This document shows, one piece after another, positions 11,740-24,122 of a stretch of DNA of 64,000 bases (its first letter is position 1; the number at the start of each line of letters is the position of its first letter). The DNA lies in assembly GCA_051453625.1 (NCBI GenBank), contig JBOZIK010000001.1, positions 162,792,868 through 162,856,867 of the forward strand, in the 5' to 3' direction. The notes beneath the pieces are model-generated. The model worked only from the letters and a program-made list of their open reading frames with translations. It was not told the origin of the DNA and ran no database searches. Origin of the DNA: Welwitschia mirabilis (taxonomy: Eukaryota > Gnetophyta > Gnetopsida > Welwitschiales). A program made the translations under genes and the position numbers.

Positions 11740-12650
11740 CTTTTACTTTATAATTTTACTTACATTCGAAGCATCTATCTCTATTATTATATTGGTTTTT
11801 GATACTGATACTAATTAGGAATTTGTAGAAAATTAGGAGGTTGATTACTTACATAACTTTCACTAGGAACATTCTAATTTCTTTTGAATGAAGCCTGCTT
11901 AGGTTGATTAACATTCCTATTTTTCTATTCTATTGTTGATATTATTTTTTTTAAAGTTCTAATTCTTATTTTAATAAGACATTTGTGATTAATTTCTCTT
12001 AAGGATATGTTTCTATGGAGGAATTTTCTTCTTATTTTCTTATTATTTCTGCCAGTTTTGCTCTACTATCTTTGTCTTTTCTATAGCCTCTTCTAGATTC
12101 TTACATTGATACATAGATATCATGATAGCAATAGAAGGAAGAAGACTATCAACAAAGAGATCTACTAGCTTGTTCATACAGATGCATACATGATACATAT
12201 TTCACTAACTCTACAGATTTGTACTTATGAGATGCTATGGTTACATTAGGAGCTTCTCTTAAATTGTAAAATTCTATAACATTTTAATAAATATAGAACT
12301 TAGTAATATAACTCTTCTTAAATATATGCTTAAATTCTCTCCATGATTTGGTCATTTTCATTTTCCACCATAGGTTAACTTCTCCTTGTAACATATAAAT
12401 AGCTAAAAACAACCTCTTCATATTTATCAAAACCTAAGATACCTATAATATTTTTAACATCACTTAGCCATACTTTTGCTTTGGAAGGATCTGAGCCTCC
12501 TATAAAATTTGGTGGATTTAGCTTTGTAAACATTTGAATTAATTTTTTCATACCCACTTTCTTAGGTTGATTGATGCCATTGTTTACTTGCAAGTTTTGA
12601 CCTTGATTTACTATTTATGATGGGAACTATATAAATGTATTAATCAATTC
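11740..12650 (-). pseudogene. N1 gag
   Basis: On the minus strand the open segment 12,593-12,375 contains MFTKLNPPNFIGGSDPSKAK and VWLSDVKNIIGILGF, the start of a retrotransposon gag domain of chromovirus type. Downstream, around 11,785-11,745, one frame reads RCFECK, stop, NYKVKEFP, a CCHC zinc knuckle that has lost residues. The region between is broken by stops. It is the capsid/nucleocapsid precursor of N1, non-functional. Confidence 0.85.
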
Positions 12651-13739
12651 TTTTAGATTAAGGTTAAGTAAGAGTTAATTTCTATTATTAGATTGTTGAC
12701 TCTATTATGAATTATCCTGATTTTGATTTCTTGGTACAACTAACCTGACCTTAAGGCTTAATTAACAATGATGAGGTGTTTGAAAGAAGTAGAAATTTTA
12801 TAAGATTACATTTCAAAATAGGATAAATATTATTAAAGGTTAAACTTAGAAATATTTTTATGATCTTAGGAAGAATATGATTATCATTATAATGTAATTA
12901 GTTATATTCATAACTTAAAGTATATAATCAAGTTTATCCCCTTTATTTATTTTCAATAGGTAAGGCTTATCAGTTATGAATATGGATTTTCACTTTAAAG
13001 TTATATAATTACATAATTTAGGATGAATAAGTTGATTGGATATTTGATTATTTTCAAGGGTATCTAATTATAAGACATTATTTTATGTATTTATATTTCT
13101 TTCAAAAGGTTAAGCTCTTTAACAAATCATATAAGGTCATTGTCTTAAATTCTTAAGATAATTGTAATTCCTATAAGTAATTATCATCTATAGCTATAAT
13201 GTAATAAAGTCTTTAATAAATTAAATTCATTATCCTTATTGGTTTGTTTATGAATTTAGAATTATCATAAATATGATTCGCATAATGATCATCTAGGGGT
13301 TGGGGTTATAGTTAACCTTATGAATACTTTGAAACTATCCCAAATATAATCAACTTTTGGGATTATCAAGGTGCTAAGATTACCATTAGTTTAATGTTTA
13401 GAATTATTAGGATTAACATGAATATAAGTTGATATATATTTAGGAATTAGGAAAATTATAAGTATAACAAATTCATGACTATCGGGAGATATGATTAAAT
13501 TCATGCTTATCTAAGAGTTAGAATTATCTTAGAATCTAGTATTACCAAGAATGTCCTTTATTTTACTAAAGATTTAGAATTATTAGGGATAGAATTCACT
13601 TTAAAGTTATTAGGATTTAAGGTTATTATTGTTATAACTAACCTTGTGATTATTAGGGAGAAAGGTTGTTAAAGATTTAATTTTATTTATATTCTTATAA
13701 ATTTATAAGTGCTTAACATAGCTATTATTTAAGTCAACA
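12650..13739 (-). other. N1 5' leader
   Basis: A non-coding region between primer site and gag. It is AT-rich with many short related phrases (ATTAGGATT and GATTATCA variants), giving a low-complexity look. About 210 bp next to the primer site (13,531-13,739) match 16,005-16,216, showing a second leader copy. No gene is seen. Confidence 0.7.
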
Positions 13740-13751
13740 GCTCTAATATCA
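13740..13751 (-). promoter_or_regulatory. N1 primer binding site next to LTR B
   Basis: Minus-strand TGATATTAGAGC matches the tRNA-iMet site TGGTATCAGAGC at 10 of 12 positions; both differences are G-to-A or C-to-T. Three bases separate it from the LTR B end. Confidence 0.75.
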
Positions 13752-13754
13752 ATT

Positions 13755-15902
13755 TATGAAACCCTACATTTCCTTATCCTAAGTAAGCACTATTTTGGGT
13801 CTTTCCCTTTTTCTTCCTTTCTTATTTAATATTATTAACTAATAGACATAGTGAAACTTAAGATAAAATTTTACTTACTTCTTTATTAGCCTTTTTATAT
13901 TCAAAGGGAAAAAATAGATTATATCGTTATTATATATTTACTTATAATTAATTTTTGGATTACTTTGGTTTACAATAATAGTGATGTGATAGATTTCTAT
14001 CCTCCATTTTTTTCCTTAGTTTTTTATCACATAGAAATATACCTTGTATATAATTGAGGAGATATAAACTTATTATAAAACACAAATGGATAAGTTTAAG
14101 GATAATACTTAACCAATATAATAGGAGGTTAAAACTCCTATTAATGACATTCCAACTCAATATTCGACCATCCTTGAGATGTGAGTTGGTCCTACTCTAG
14201 ATTCTAAACTATATAAACATGGTTGGGCTCAACTTTATAGGCTTACACTTCATCTTAATATATTCCCAATATAGGTAACAAGTAGTACATGAGGTGGATG
14301 CACGGGTAGGATAGGAAAGTGGTCAAAAATCCACTTCTAAAAGGGTATTATTAAAAAAAATGTAATGCAACCTATCTTAGTGATGAAATATAAGTATGAA
14401 ATAACCATTATTAGGATTATTTTGATTTGGTCATATTCGATGAGTGCATCACATAAAAACATGTATAAAATTATAACTAATGTGGGTATTTAATGGATTA
14501 TTTATCCAGTTATAATAATTCTAATCATCATAGGATTATTTTTGTAGAAACAATCATATAAAATAGAAAATAAGCATACTAGCACATATTTATATTAAAG
14601 ATTATTGTAACAAAAATATAAATAAAGAAAATATTCTTTTTTAAAAATAATACTAATATTTAAAATGTATAAAATCACATCTTAAAAATGTACTTAAAGA
14701 AACTAAACCATACCTAGATCTATGTAAATCACAGAAGCATTTTTCCATGCTCATATGATAATCTTGATCGTTATGTGCAATGAGCATAAAAAAAAGAAGT
14801 ATAGCTTAAGCATGATTATTAAGACATAATTCTTTATCCAAAAATCATATGTCTATATCATAACTCAAGAAAATGTGTGATAAATCAAGGATATTCATGT
14901 TATTTAAACTACTAAGGTGGAAATCCTTATAAGCATACATATTCAAAGTAAGATAAAATAAAAAGGTAAAATAGGTACTTCTATTAATAAAATATTATTT
15001 TTTAAACACTATAACTTAAGGTTATTGATAAGGGCTTATCTTATATGTTCAAATTAACTATATAATTTTATTTAATATTTTTTTATAATTTAACACATTA
15101 ATTATAAAGTCTTTGGACTCTAAAGAGGCATTATAATAAAAAATTAATAATTAATTAATAGTGAAACAAAAAATAATCATAGGATCTTAAAAAATATCTT
15201 AAGATAATTTGGAATTCTAGAAATATTATTTCTAATCTCATGATTTAAGATTAGAAACTATCAAATTTTAGAAAATTACAGTCCTCTTGCACTACACTCA
15301 AATAACCATAATTTTAAAGCTACATTGAGTTTTTAAATGCTTTAATATGTGTTAGAATATTTATTCAATTTTCTAGAATCTAAGATGCTCAATTTTTCAG
15401 GTAGATTATTTGTTATTTATAAAAACAAAAAATAATTTCTTACTATTTTTTGAATTTATTTTCTAATCTAGTTTCACCAATATTTTTTTAAACATTGTTA
15501 CACATGAAAAAAATTTCTATTTTTACATTTTCTTAGTACAATTTAAATCTATATATATATAGGAAAAATTTCACTAATTTATACCTAATAATTAATGATC
15601 TAGATGATTTTTGACCTATGCCTCTAATATGGAAATTTATCTTTTTTTATAGAAAATATGGAAATGTTTCTACAACTAGTTATATAATAATTTAAATTAG
15701 TAAAATAATAAATATACTAGCTAAACTAATTATTTATGATATATTTTGGGTAAATATTATTGATGCAAATCAATGTACTAAAGAAAAAAATTAATTCACA
15801 AAAACATTTATCATGAGCCTTGAGATCGCCATGAAGGAGTACTAGCCTAAAAGAGATTTTTGAGGACTATATTTCTACTTCTAATAAGATGGATCTAATT
15901 CA
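13755..15902 (-). repeat. N1 LTR B (partial, runs into a gap)
   Basis: About 2.15 kb homologous to LTRs A and C. It is the LTR attached to the N1 leader and gag. It lacks ~110 bp that A and C share (A 5,046-5,184) but keeps the ~850-bp block absent from C, so it is a different copy and not a misassembled duplicate of C. Its minus-strand 5' part is lost in the gap. Confidence 0.8.
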
Positions 15903-16002
15903 NNNNNNNNNNNNNNNNNNNNNNNNNNNNNNNNNNNNNNNNNNNNNNNNNNNNNNNNNNNNNNNNNNNNNNNNNNNNNNNNNNNNNNNNNNNNNNNNNN
16001 NN
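15903..16002. other. assembly gap (100 N)
   Basis: This is a gap of nominal size between LTR B and a second leader fragment. True length is unknown. It should hold the missing end of LTR B and possibly the body of another N1-family copy. Confidence 0.95.
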
Positions 16003-16216
16003 TAGAATCTAGTATTATTAAGGATATAATTGATTTTACTCATAGTTTAAGATTACTGGAAATATAACTAACTTTATAGCTATTAGGAATTAAGGTTATT
16101 ATGGTTACAACTAACTTTATGACTATTGATGAAAAATGTTGTTAAATAAGTAATTGGATTTATATTCTTATAAATTTATAAATGCTTCACATAAGTATTA
16201 TTTAAGTTAACCTTGA
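16003..16216 (-). repeat. second N1 leader fragment
   Basis: About 210 bp matching 13,531-13,739 (shared GAATCTAGTATTA, TTGTTAAA and TATATTCTTATAAATTTATAA blocks). It lies directly downstream, in element direction, of LTR C and its primer site. Confidence 0.75.
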
Positions 16217-16228
16217 GATCTAGTACTA
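16217..16228 (-). promoter_or_regulatory. N1 primer binding site next to LTR C
   Basis: Minus-strand TAGTACTAGATC is a decayed tRNA-iMet site (8 of 12 positions) at the same position and spacing as the one next to LTR B. Confidence 0.5.
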
Positions 16229-16231
16229 ATT

Positions 16232-18981
16232 TGTACACCTTTTCTTATCTTACCCTATTTAAGTACTTTTTTTAATGCTATTTCGTTTTTATTTCTTTCT
16301 TATTTAATATTATTACCTAATAAACACAATAGAACCTAGAAACAAAATTTACTTTTTTTTTCAATTAGCTTTTTTATATTCTAAAATAAACAGATAATAT
16401 TAATATTATATATTTATCTATAACTAATGTCTAAATTATGTTTGTTTATAAATAATAGCAATGTTTAAATAACAACAATGTTTAAAGTTTATTCCTCCAT
16501 TTCTTTCTAGTTTTTATCACATAGAAAGATATCTTATAAATAGTTAAGAAGATATAAACTTATTATAAACATACATAGATAAGTTTAAGGATAATACCTA
16601 ACTAATACAATATGAGATTGTAACTTCGATCAATGAAATTCTAACTCAATATTCGACCACTCTTTCTACATGAGTTGATTCTAATCTAGGTTCTAAACTA
16701 TACAAACATGATTGGTCTGAATTATATAGGCTTACACTTCAACTCGATATGCCATAGGTAATAGATGGTACATGAGGTGGATGCATAATAAACCCCACTT
16801 CCTTAAGATAACTCCAAATGATGTAACATAATCTATTGATGCCAAGGGCTCAAGATATTAAGTTGAAGTAAGTTTATACATTGGTAGGATAGGAGAGTGG
16901 TGATCAAATCCACTTTCAGAATAGTATTATTAAAAAAACATAATGCAATCCATTTTGATCATGAAATTTAAGTATGGGGATGATCACTGTTAGGATTATA
17001 TTGGTTTAGTCTTGTTTGATGAATACATCATACAAATGCATGCATATAATTTTAAATAATATGGATATTTAATAGATTATTTATTTAGTTATAATAATTT
17101 TAATAATATTTTATAGAATAATCATAAAAAAAGGCATACCAGAACATCTTTATCTTAAGATTATAGTGATGAAAATATAAATAAAGGACATAGTCTTTTC
17201 TTTCCTTTTTTTAAAATAATAATAATAACATTTAAAATATATTAAGAAAATCTTAAAAACATACTTAAATAAACTAATCTATACCTAGAACTATTCCAAT
17301 CTTAGAAGTATTTTTCCATGCTCATATGGTAATCTCCATACCTACTAATTAATAAGCTATAGTGTTTTTATCTTATGCTCTATTTTGAAAATTGAACTTG
17401 CACTAAAGAGAATATAGTAGAGGTTCAACAACTAATTATATAATAATTTGAATTAGTAAATAATACATACACTAGACATACTCATTATTTATAGTATAAA
17501 TTTCTTAAATACTACTAATGCAAATCAATTTAGAAAGGAAAATCAAATCAATTCACAAAAACATTTATAATAACCCTTAGGATTACCATTAAGGAGTACT
17601 AGTTTAAAATAGATTTTTAAGGACTAAAATTTTCCCCTACTAAGATGGACATAATTAATAATGAATTAGAAATATATTATTATGTATATTAATACAAAAT
17701 AAACATGGGTACCTAACTATATAGTAAATCATCAAAGTTGTTACTTGGCTAAAATCATCCATTAGTAATCTCAACCACCAAGCATGAGAGACACCACATG
17801 GTAAGAGCCAATGGAAGGATATATTTTTATGATATATCATAAATAGTGGTCTAATATGGTATTATATCATTTTACTAAAATATTAAAAGAGACCATATGA
17901 ATAACATGAGTAAAGAGCTTACTTGAGAAGATTAGTACGTGCTTGATAATTAAAGATTGATGAAGATCCAATATCAAGAGCCTTTAGCTCCAAGCTTTCA
18001 AGATTCAACCTCTACAAGTAAAAGAATAAAAGAAAAAAAGAGGAAAGAAGGAAATGCACTTGCATGAAAAAAATGAAAAGTATCTCCTTTTTTTTGTAAG
18101 GGAGGAAAGGATCTATATATATATATAAACAAGGGCATATAGTTCAAGATCATAAGATCACATGATTTAACATTGATAAGTGAGATGGATAATAAGTGAA
18201 ATTAGAGTACAAAAAGAGATCATATTTATGACTCATACACCTAACTAGGGTGAGTAATCTTCTTGTTTTAATTAGTAAGGTTAACTACATGCATCATTTC
18301 CTCATGCTAGCTCCTTCTTAATACTTCATAGAATCATAAGTAAGTTTAGTTCATATAAGACATGCATTAAAAAAATAAATGCACAAATCTCAAAATCCTC
18401 ATATGGCATAATGAGACAAACTCTTCAATTCTAATGAACAAAATAATAAATAGTCTATGAATCAAGTGCCCTTATACATTTCAAGAACATAAAAGTCATG
18501 GTAGAGTAAATCTACTTATTTATCATTTTTGGTTCTAGGTAAAAGTGCATATCCTTATTCATATGCTTATTTATTTTATAATGCATAAAATCTATCAATC
18601 ACATAACATACGGAAAAAATGTATATTCATAATATAGTATGTTCATCATATTTACCAAAAATTTAAATGAATAAAGAAGATGTAAAACTATATTATTATG
18701 TCCTCTTGAAAATTTTAATTTATTACTTTTATTACGTGATTTTAATTCCTTACATGATGGGTTTATCTAATTTTAAATGTTTGAATAGCTTTTCTTATAA
18801 AAATCTTCTAACATAATTATCATCATTTTCATGGTGAATTATGAAAATTATAAATTAAGTTTAATTTAAAATGCTATCTTCTTTTAATAAGGCCTTTAAA
18901 TAAGAGTAATTTATCATCTAATCAAAATCTTAGTATACTTAATATCCAAGTAAATAAGATTTACAAATATGGAATATGATA
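16232..18981 (-). repeat. N1 LTR C (outer 5' LTR)
   Basis: About 2,750 bp homologous to LTR A, with which it shares a block missing from LTR B. It has an internal deletion of ~850 bp relative to A (junction near 17,335). The minus-strand start is TATCATATTCC (originally TGT), followed outside by the AAATT target duplication, so it is the outer boundary of the insertion. Confidence 0.85.
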
Positions 18982-18986
18982 AAATT
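18982..18986. repeat. target-site duplication of N1 (right)
   Basis: AAATT, identical to 4,497-4,501. Confidence 0.85.
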
Positions 18987-19560
18987 GCATTCATTTAACA
19001 CTTTATTAGTGATACATCCATGAGGCAAAGAAGAAGTAAAGTCATCAACTATTCCTAATAACATTATAAGGATTATGCCACAACTTGTGAGAGATTCTTA
19101 GTTACAAAATCATCTAACCCTATAGATGAGTTCTTAAAAGAGGAATTAATTGATCATTTTTATAGTGGACTCAATAGCCAAATCAAATAACTTGTAGATT
19201 TCTTTCATGAATGTAACCTTCTCAACTTGATATTGAATGAAGCATGGAAATGTTTATAGGAAATGGTAGAAATAAGTCAAACTTAAGTAAAAGCTACACC
19301 CAAGAAAGATAAATTCATAAGGAAATGCTTAAATAACCTAAAAAAGTCCAACATAAGGAATTAAGTAGACCTAAAAAACTCATTAAGTATTTGACTATTA
19401 GATAAATATATTAGAGCCATTGAAGTTGCAATTATAAGCAATAAAAAGTCTTTAACATCTTACTCCACATGTAACATTTGTAACGATGATTCCCATATAA
19501 CAAAATATTGTCCTATATTTCCAACTTATAAAGAGGTAATTTTTAAAGGAGTACTTGTGT
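18982..19560 (+). pseudogene. E1 gag, C-terminal part with zinc knuckle
   Basis: This continues the frame of 3,930-4,501 after N1. It reads HFISDTSMRQRRSK, YATTCERFLVTKSSNPIDE, then DHFYSGLNSQIK, matching N5 gag (49,370-49,690) and N3 gag. At 19,470-19,511 it has an intact CCHC knuckle (CNICNDDSHITKYC), the only undamaged nucleocapsid motif in the window. Four stops are each one transition away from a sense codon. It binds genomic RNA in the living family; here it is dead. Confidence 0.85.
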
Positions 19561-20330
19561 TTAGCTAAAGGCCTAACATTTACAAAAATAATTAACAATT
19601 CTAATCAAGAAATAAGGGGCCATCACCTATTTTCAAAATCTAAAATAGGTTTATAAACCTATTTTGAAAATAGGTTTATAAACCTAAAATTTCAACCAAT
19701 TCCTTTTGACTATTAAGTCAATAGAGTTGATTCATTTCATAATTCTATAAAGGAACTTAAGGAGATGTCAAAGATAACCATCATAGACATTGAAAGTAAA
19801 AACAAGAACATTGAAAATCTATTAGGAATTATTTGATAAACAATATTATGAAATCAAAGACCATAAGATTCTTTTACAACTCAAACAATCAGAAATTCAA
19901 ATAATGCAAAGAAATATTGGACAATAGTAATAAGAAGTGAAACTAATACACTCTAAACTAAGAGGCCTTAATAGTTAATAACAATGAAAAAGATGCAATA
20001 AAAGATGATGATAGAAAATCCTAGAAAATCCTACTTTACCCTTAACTTCAAAAGATAAGTCAAACAACAACAACACAATTCAAAAGCAAAAAGATAATAA
20101 ACCAATGCCTCCATGGCTTAAGAGATTAAAAATTAATCCAACTTATGATGACTACCTTAAAGTCATTATTCAAGATGTGAATATCAAAAAACTATTTTGA
20201 AAACTCTTACAAGTCAATCCTAATTATGCTAACGTATGAAAAGACTTAATTAAAAGACAATAAATATAAACCATACCTAGTTTAGTATTTATAGCATAAT
20301 CCATTTTCAACCTAGTAATGCAAAAATGTA
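19560..20330 (+). pseudogene. E1 gag tail and linker to protease
   Basis: Mostly lysine- and asparagine-rich broken frames, including PMPPWLKRLKINPTYD near 20,104, which corresponds to the linker that precedes protease in N5 (50,550-50,640). It holds the palindrome cluster at 19,626-19,690. No separate gene is seen. Confidence 0.55.
19626..19690. repeat. nested palindromes
   Basis: AAAATAGGTTTATAAACCTATTTT (19,642-19,665 in full) is a perfect 24-bp palindrome. Its first 19 bases recur at 19,667-19,685, and CCTATTTTCAAAAT at 19,627-19,640 is the exact inverse of 19,661-19,674. The block is absent from the homologous position of N5. Confidence 0.85.
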
Positions 20331-20720
20331 TAAAGTTTAAGGAACTAAGATCTATAACTGTAAGTGGGAACTAAGACTTACAACTATAAGTGTTATCTTA
20401 GAAGGAAATAAAAAGATCAAAAAGGCTTTAATTGATAATGGATCAAGTGCTAACATTATATCACTTCATATACATAAAAATTTTAGATTGGAAAATAGGA
20501 TGAAACTAATAAATCTTATTTTAGAATTGGTAGATACATTGATTAAAAGACCTATAGGAATCACTAAAGATTTAGTCATTTAAATTGAAGAAGATTTTTA
20601 CCTAGTAGATGTGGTAGTCATTTAGGTGAAACAGAAACAAGGATACCAACTACTTAGATAGAGCCTTTTATGCTGCAACCCATTGTGCCATAGATACGAT
20701 AACAAGAATGATGAAATCTT
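20330..20720 (+). pseudogene. E1 protease
   Basis: A retropepsin-like domain that would cleave the polyprotein. It reads VILEGNKKIKKALIDNGSSA and NIISLHIHKNFRLENR, then IKRPIGITKDLVI and YLVDVVVI. The active-site triplet is Asp-Asn-Gly instead of Asp-Ser-Gly, so Asp is kept. N5 (50,758 on) and N3 (46,466-46,211) have the same domain. Two stops and a late frameshift break it. Confidence 0.8.
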
Positions 20721-21145
20721 ATGTAGAAAACAAAAAAATTCATGATTAGACTCTTTAAGGAGGTAATGTATAATTAGATGAACATATCAAATTAACAATA
20801 GTCCTCTAACATCATTCTATAAAAGAAATTCTTTTAACTTTGAATAATGAGTTCTTATTTGATAACCATAATGAATATACCAACATCCTAGGTAGCCTCA
20901 ATTCTTCAAATCCTTGAAACTATAACTATTACTTTTTGAGTAACAATCAACATGGAGAAGTGAATGATACCTTGAGAACCCTCATTAAAGATGACATTTA
21001 ACATGTGAAATTCATAGAAATACTTCACTAAGATGGATGTTAAACTTCTATGAGTAATGATTATGATATTTAACTTAAAAAATTTCCCAAACCATAAGAA
21101 ACCACTAGTGATCAGTGAACACCTCTGCTTTTACATTCATGCTTT
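20720..21145 (+). pseudogene. E1 pol, protease to RT linker
   Basis: Broken frames that end in KPLVISEHLCFYIHAF (about 21,100-21,146), the conserved approach to reverse transcriptase that N5 has near 51,610. The N2 insertion interrupts here and pol resumes at 24,123. Confidence 0.6.
21140..21145. repeat. direct repeat flanking N2 (left)
   Basis: TGCTTT lies within a longer shared word, CATGCTTTT (21,138-21,146), repeated at 24,121-24,129. Joining through one copy keeps the pol frame. Confidence 0.7.
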
Positions 21146-24122
21146 TGAAAGTTCAAAAGATTTGATCCAAATAATTAAATAAAATACAAATAAAATTAAT
21201 TTTTATTTTATGGTATTCAATAAGCTAATTTAATTACTAGATTCTTTATTTAAACTTTATTTCTTAGCATAATATTATTTGAGATGTAATTATTTACTTT
21301 ATTAGTTGAGACTTATTATGCTGTAATTATAATTTTAAATTCTTTCTTTTATTATAAATGCTATAATTAATAATATTAATTTTATAATCTTTCCTTATTT
21401 ATTTAATGGCATTCTTTTAGTGGCTAAATTAGTGGTTATATAAATATTATTTTATTTCCTTTTATAACTATTACATTTAATATACCATGATTAGCATATT
21501 TCCTTATTTTTTCATTTTTTTCATTTTAGTGCATAGAAAATATTCTTGTAAAAGGCTATAGTTATTAATATGCATTATGCAAACTTATTTTAATATTTGA
21601 TCTTAGTAGTACATGCCAATGTAACATCCATAATTATGATGTTTCATTTTCTTTGGGAGTGATTGACATGTATTCATTATGGAAAATAGTTATATGTGGT
21701 AAAATCTTAATGCTTTGTTGAAATTACTTATTAAATATATCATCTTAATTATTTTTCTTATAATTACAAGTAGTTGCATCTTTTTAGAATTTTGGCATTT
21801 TCCTTCAAATGGGTTATTTGAGTAAATACTAGTAATTCTTTATCTTTTCTAAAAATCTTGAGATGCCATGTGACCAAATTTTATCTTCTTTATATTTATC
21901 TTGCAAAATGACATGAACTTGTCGGATCAGTAAATTATGTACTAATGAAGGAGGAATATTTTTTATAACTATTATTTAATTATTATTGGAAGAATATTAA
22001 TGTTGAGCATTTACTATTATCATGATGAAATATTAAATGTACCCAGTGGCAAGGTAAAGTAATGATTAAGGGTTAGGGAATCATAATTATTTTTGCCAAA
22101 GATAATAGTGGATTATGTATTCCTTGATATCCTCTACTCAATTTCATCTTTTCATTATACATAGGACTCCTTTCGTTTTAGTCTTATTATTCATAATATC
22201 TTTTAGACTTGGATTTTAATAATCTTGTATCTTGGAGCTTTGGAAATTTTGCAGTCTTTGGAATCTTGAAGTATTCAAAGCTTAGGTGTAGCAATCTTAA
22301 ATCTTAGAAAAATTTACATTAAATCATGGATATGTTCCTAGGTTTCTCTTTATTTATGTATGGTCCTAATTATTTCTTGAATTTTTTATGATCCATATTT
22401 CTTTTTTTGTATATCTCATATGATCTTTTATATGGTTTTCTTGCCATTTTTATTTTAGATATGATTCCATTATTGTTTGTATGATCCTATATTCTTGCAT
22501 CCTTTCATGGTCTAAATAAATCACTATTTTTTTATTGTCTTATGTTTTTTAGAAATTCTTGCAAATTTTTGAAATGTTTTTCTTATTTCTAGTGGTTTGA
22601 AATATTTCTATGAGTATCTTCTATATGTTCAAAGATTATTTTTATATGAATCTTATTTCTTGTGAAAATTATTGATGATTGCAAAGTAAATATGTAAAAG
22701 TTAATCTTATTCTCTCTTAAGATATCTTTAAAACTTTAAATCTTCTTATGTAAATAAGAGTTCCAAAGATCATTGAATAAGAAAGTGAAATATGAAAACC
22801 CATAGATTACCGAATGAGGCAATGGGATTGATAAATTCACAGATCACTAAATGAGGCAGTGAAAAGATAAAATAAAAATCATAAATCACTAAATGAGGCA
22901 GTGGTAAAATATATTAAAATCACAGTTGCTAAATGAGGTAGTGGAAATAATGATTAATAGTTCACTAGATGAGGTAGTGAAAAAATAAAAAACCTAAATC
23001 ACTAAAAGATGTAGTGGTAAATTATATGATAAAATTAGTTAATCTCATATCCACTTTGATGAATATCTAATGCTTGATTACTTAGACTATTTCTTCTTAT
23101 CTTATATTAATCAATCTTATATCTTGCAATTCTTTATACCTTTATCTTTTCCTTGTCTAGATTATAGTAGGAATTGTCATGATTTAAAGTTCTCACTCTA
23201 TACTGTTTTGTGTTAAATAGGTGATAAACTAGAGCATAGTAAAGGATGATATGTCTTGCTATAAGGGCATACAAAAATGAAATATTTATTATCCATCTTA
23301 TTCTTGAAGAGTATTAATTGGAGTGGTTTGTATTGTAACTTGTATGATTATTATGTCTTATACTTAACTTTTCATTTCTAAAAATATAGAGTCATTTATA
23401 TATAATAGACTTGTAAAAATTGTATCTTTAACATATCAAATTATTCTTTTTTTAAACTTATAGTTTTTATTTTAATTTAAAAAGGCTCATAGTTAAAGTG
23501 GTACTTAAGGCTTTAGCTTAGTAAGGTCTAACTAGCATGTATTATTTTTCTATTGTAAATATACATTTCTTATAAGACTTAACCTTTTTGTTGTTATCTT
23601 CATTTGAATTGAGTAATAATATCTATAGTTCAAATCCTCCTTTAAAGCTTTTATTGTTTTCTTCTTATTTTCTCAAAGATTATGTATTATTGAATACTTT
23701 TGTGGTTAATGTGTTAATCCATCAAGCTAATTATTTATTTCTACTTTGCTAATTCTCATGAATGATCTATTAACTTTTAAGATTATTATCTTGGGTCTAT
23801 TTTTCCTTTTAGAAACTTAATGCCACATTGTGTTCTTAGCTAATATTTTATTTCCTAAGATCTAAGATTAATTTTTATTATAATATTATAGTTTCATGAT
23901 TAGAACCCCTTTCTATTATAAATTGGCTTAAAATCTTTAATATCCTTTAACTCATATTTACACCTTAAGGAATAAAACAATTTAACATTTTTAGGTTAAA
24001 AATGTAGATCTTACATTTTGGTTTTACAGAAAAATTTAAATTTTTGAGTTCCAAAATGATGGATTTTACATTACTCTTATCTAAGAGAAAGCATTAATTT
24101 AACTTTTAACCTGAAAAATACA
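21146..24122. mobile_element. N2: unidentified non-coding insertion in E1 pol
   Basis: About 2.98 kb with no coding signal separates pol residues that are adjacent in N5. Read as a solo LTR it would run TGAAAGTTC to AAATACA with a 6-bp duplication, TGCTTT. Read as a DNA transposon it would have a 9-bp duplication, CATGCTTTT, but no terminal inverted repeats are visible. It contains a minisatellite (22,800-23,030). It does not match N1, N3, N4 or N5 LTRs by eye. That it is an insertion is well supported; its class is open. Confidence 0.7.
22800..23030 (+). repeat. minisatellite, ~20-bp core
   Basis: Six copies of a core like ATCACTAAATGAGGCAGTGG are separated by 15-25 bp of variable A-rich spacer (near 22,805, 22,842, 22,885, 22,927, 22,962 and 23,000). 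Within each core CACT and AGTG are inverted and could form a small hairpin. Confidence 0.8.

Larger units (their letters stand above)
4502..18981 (-). mobile_element. N1: Tekay/Del-like chromovirus inserted in E1 gag
   Basis: A minus-strand Ty3/gypsy element. Read in its own direction it has LTR C (18,981-16,232), a leader fragment, a gap, LTR B (partial), leader, gag, protease, reverse transcriptase, RNase H, integrase with a C-terminal chromodomain-like end, polypurine tract, and LTR A (8,125-4,502). The tRNA-Met primer sites, ~3.6-kb LTR and integrase tail fit the Tekay/Del lineage of plant chromoviruses. AAATT duplications flank it. The extra LTR B is anomalous. Confidence 0.85.

Noticed and set aside
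13755-15902. LTR B as a haplotype duplicate of LTR C
   Set aside because: B and C differ by large indels in both directions, more than expected for alleles.
22800-23030. CRISPR-like array (repeat cores with variable spacers)
   Set aside because: The genome is a plant's, the repeats are imperfect, spacers are short and A-rich, and no associated genes exist.
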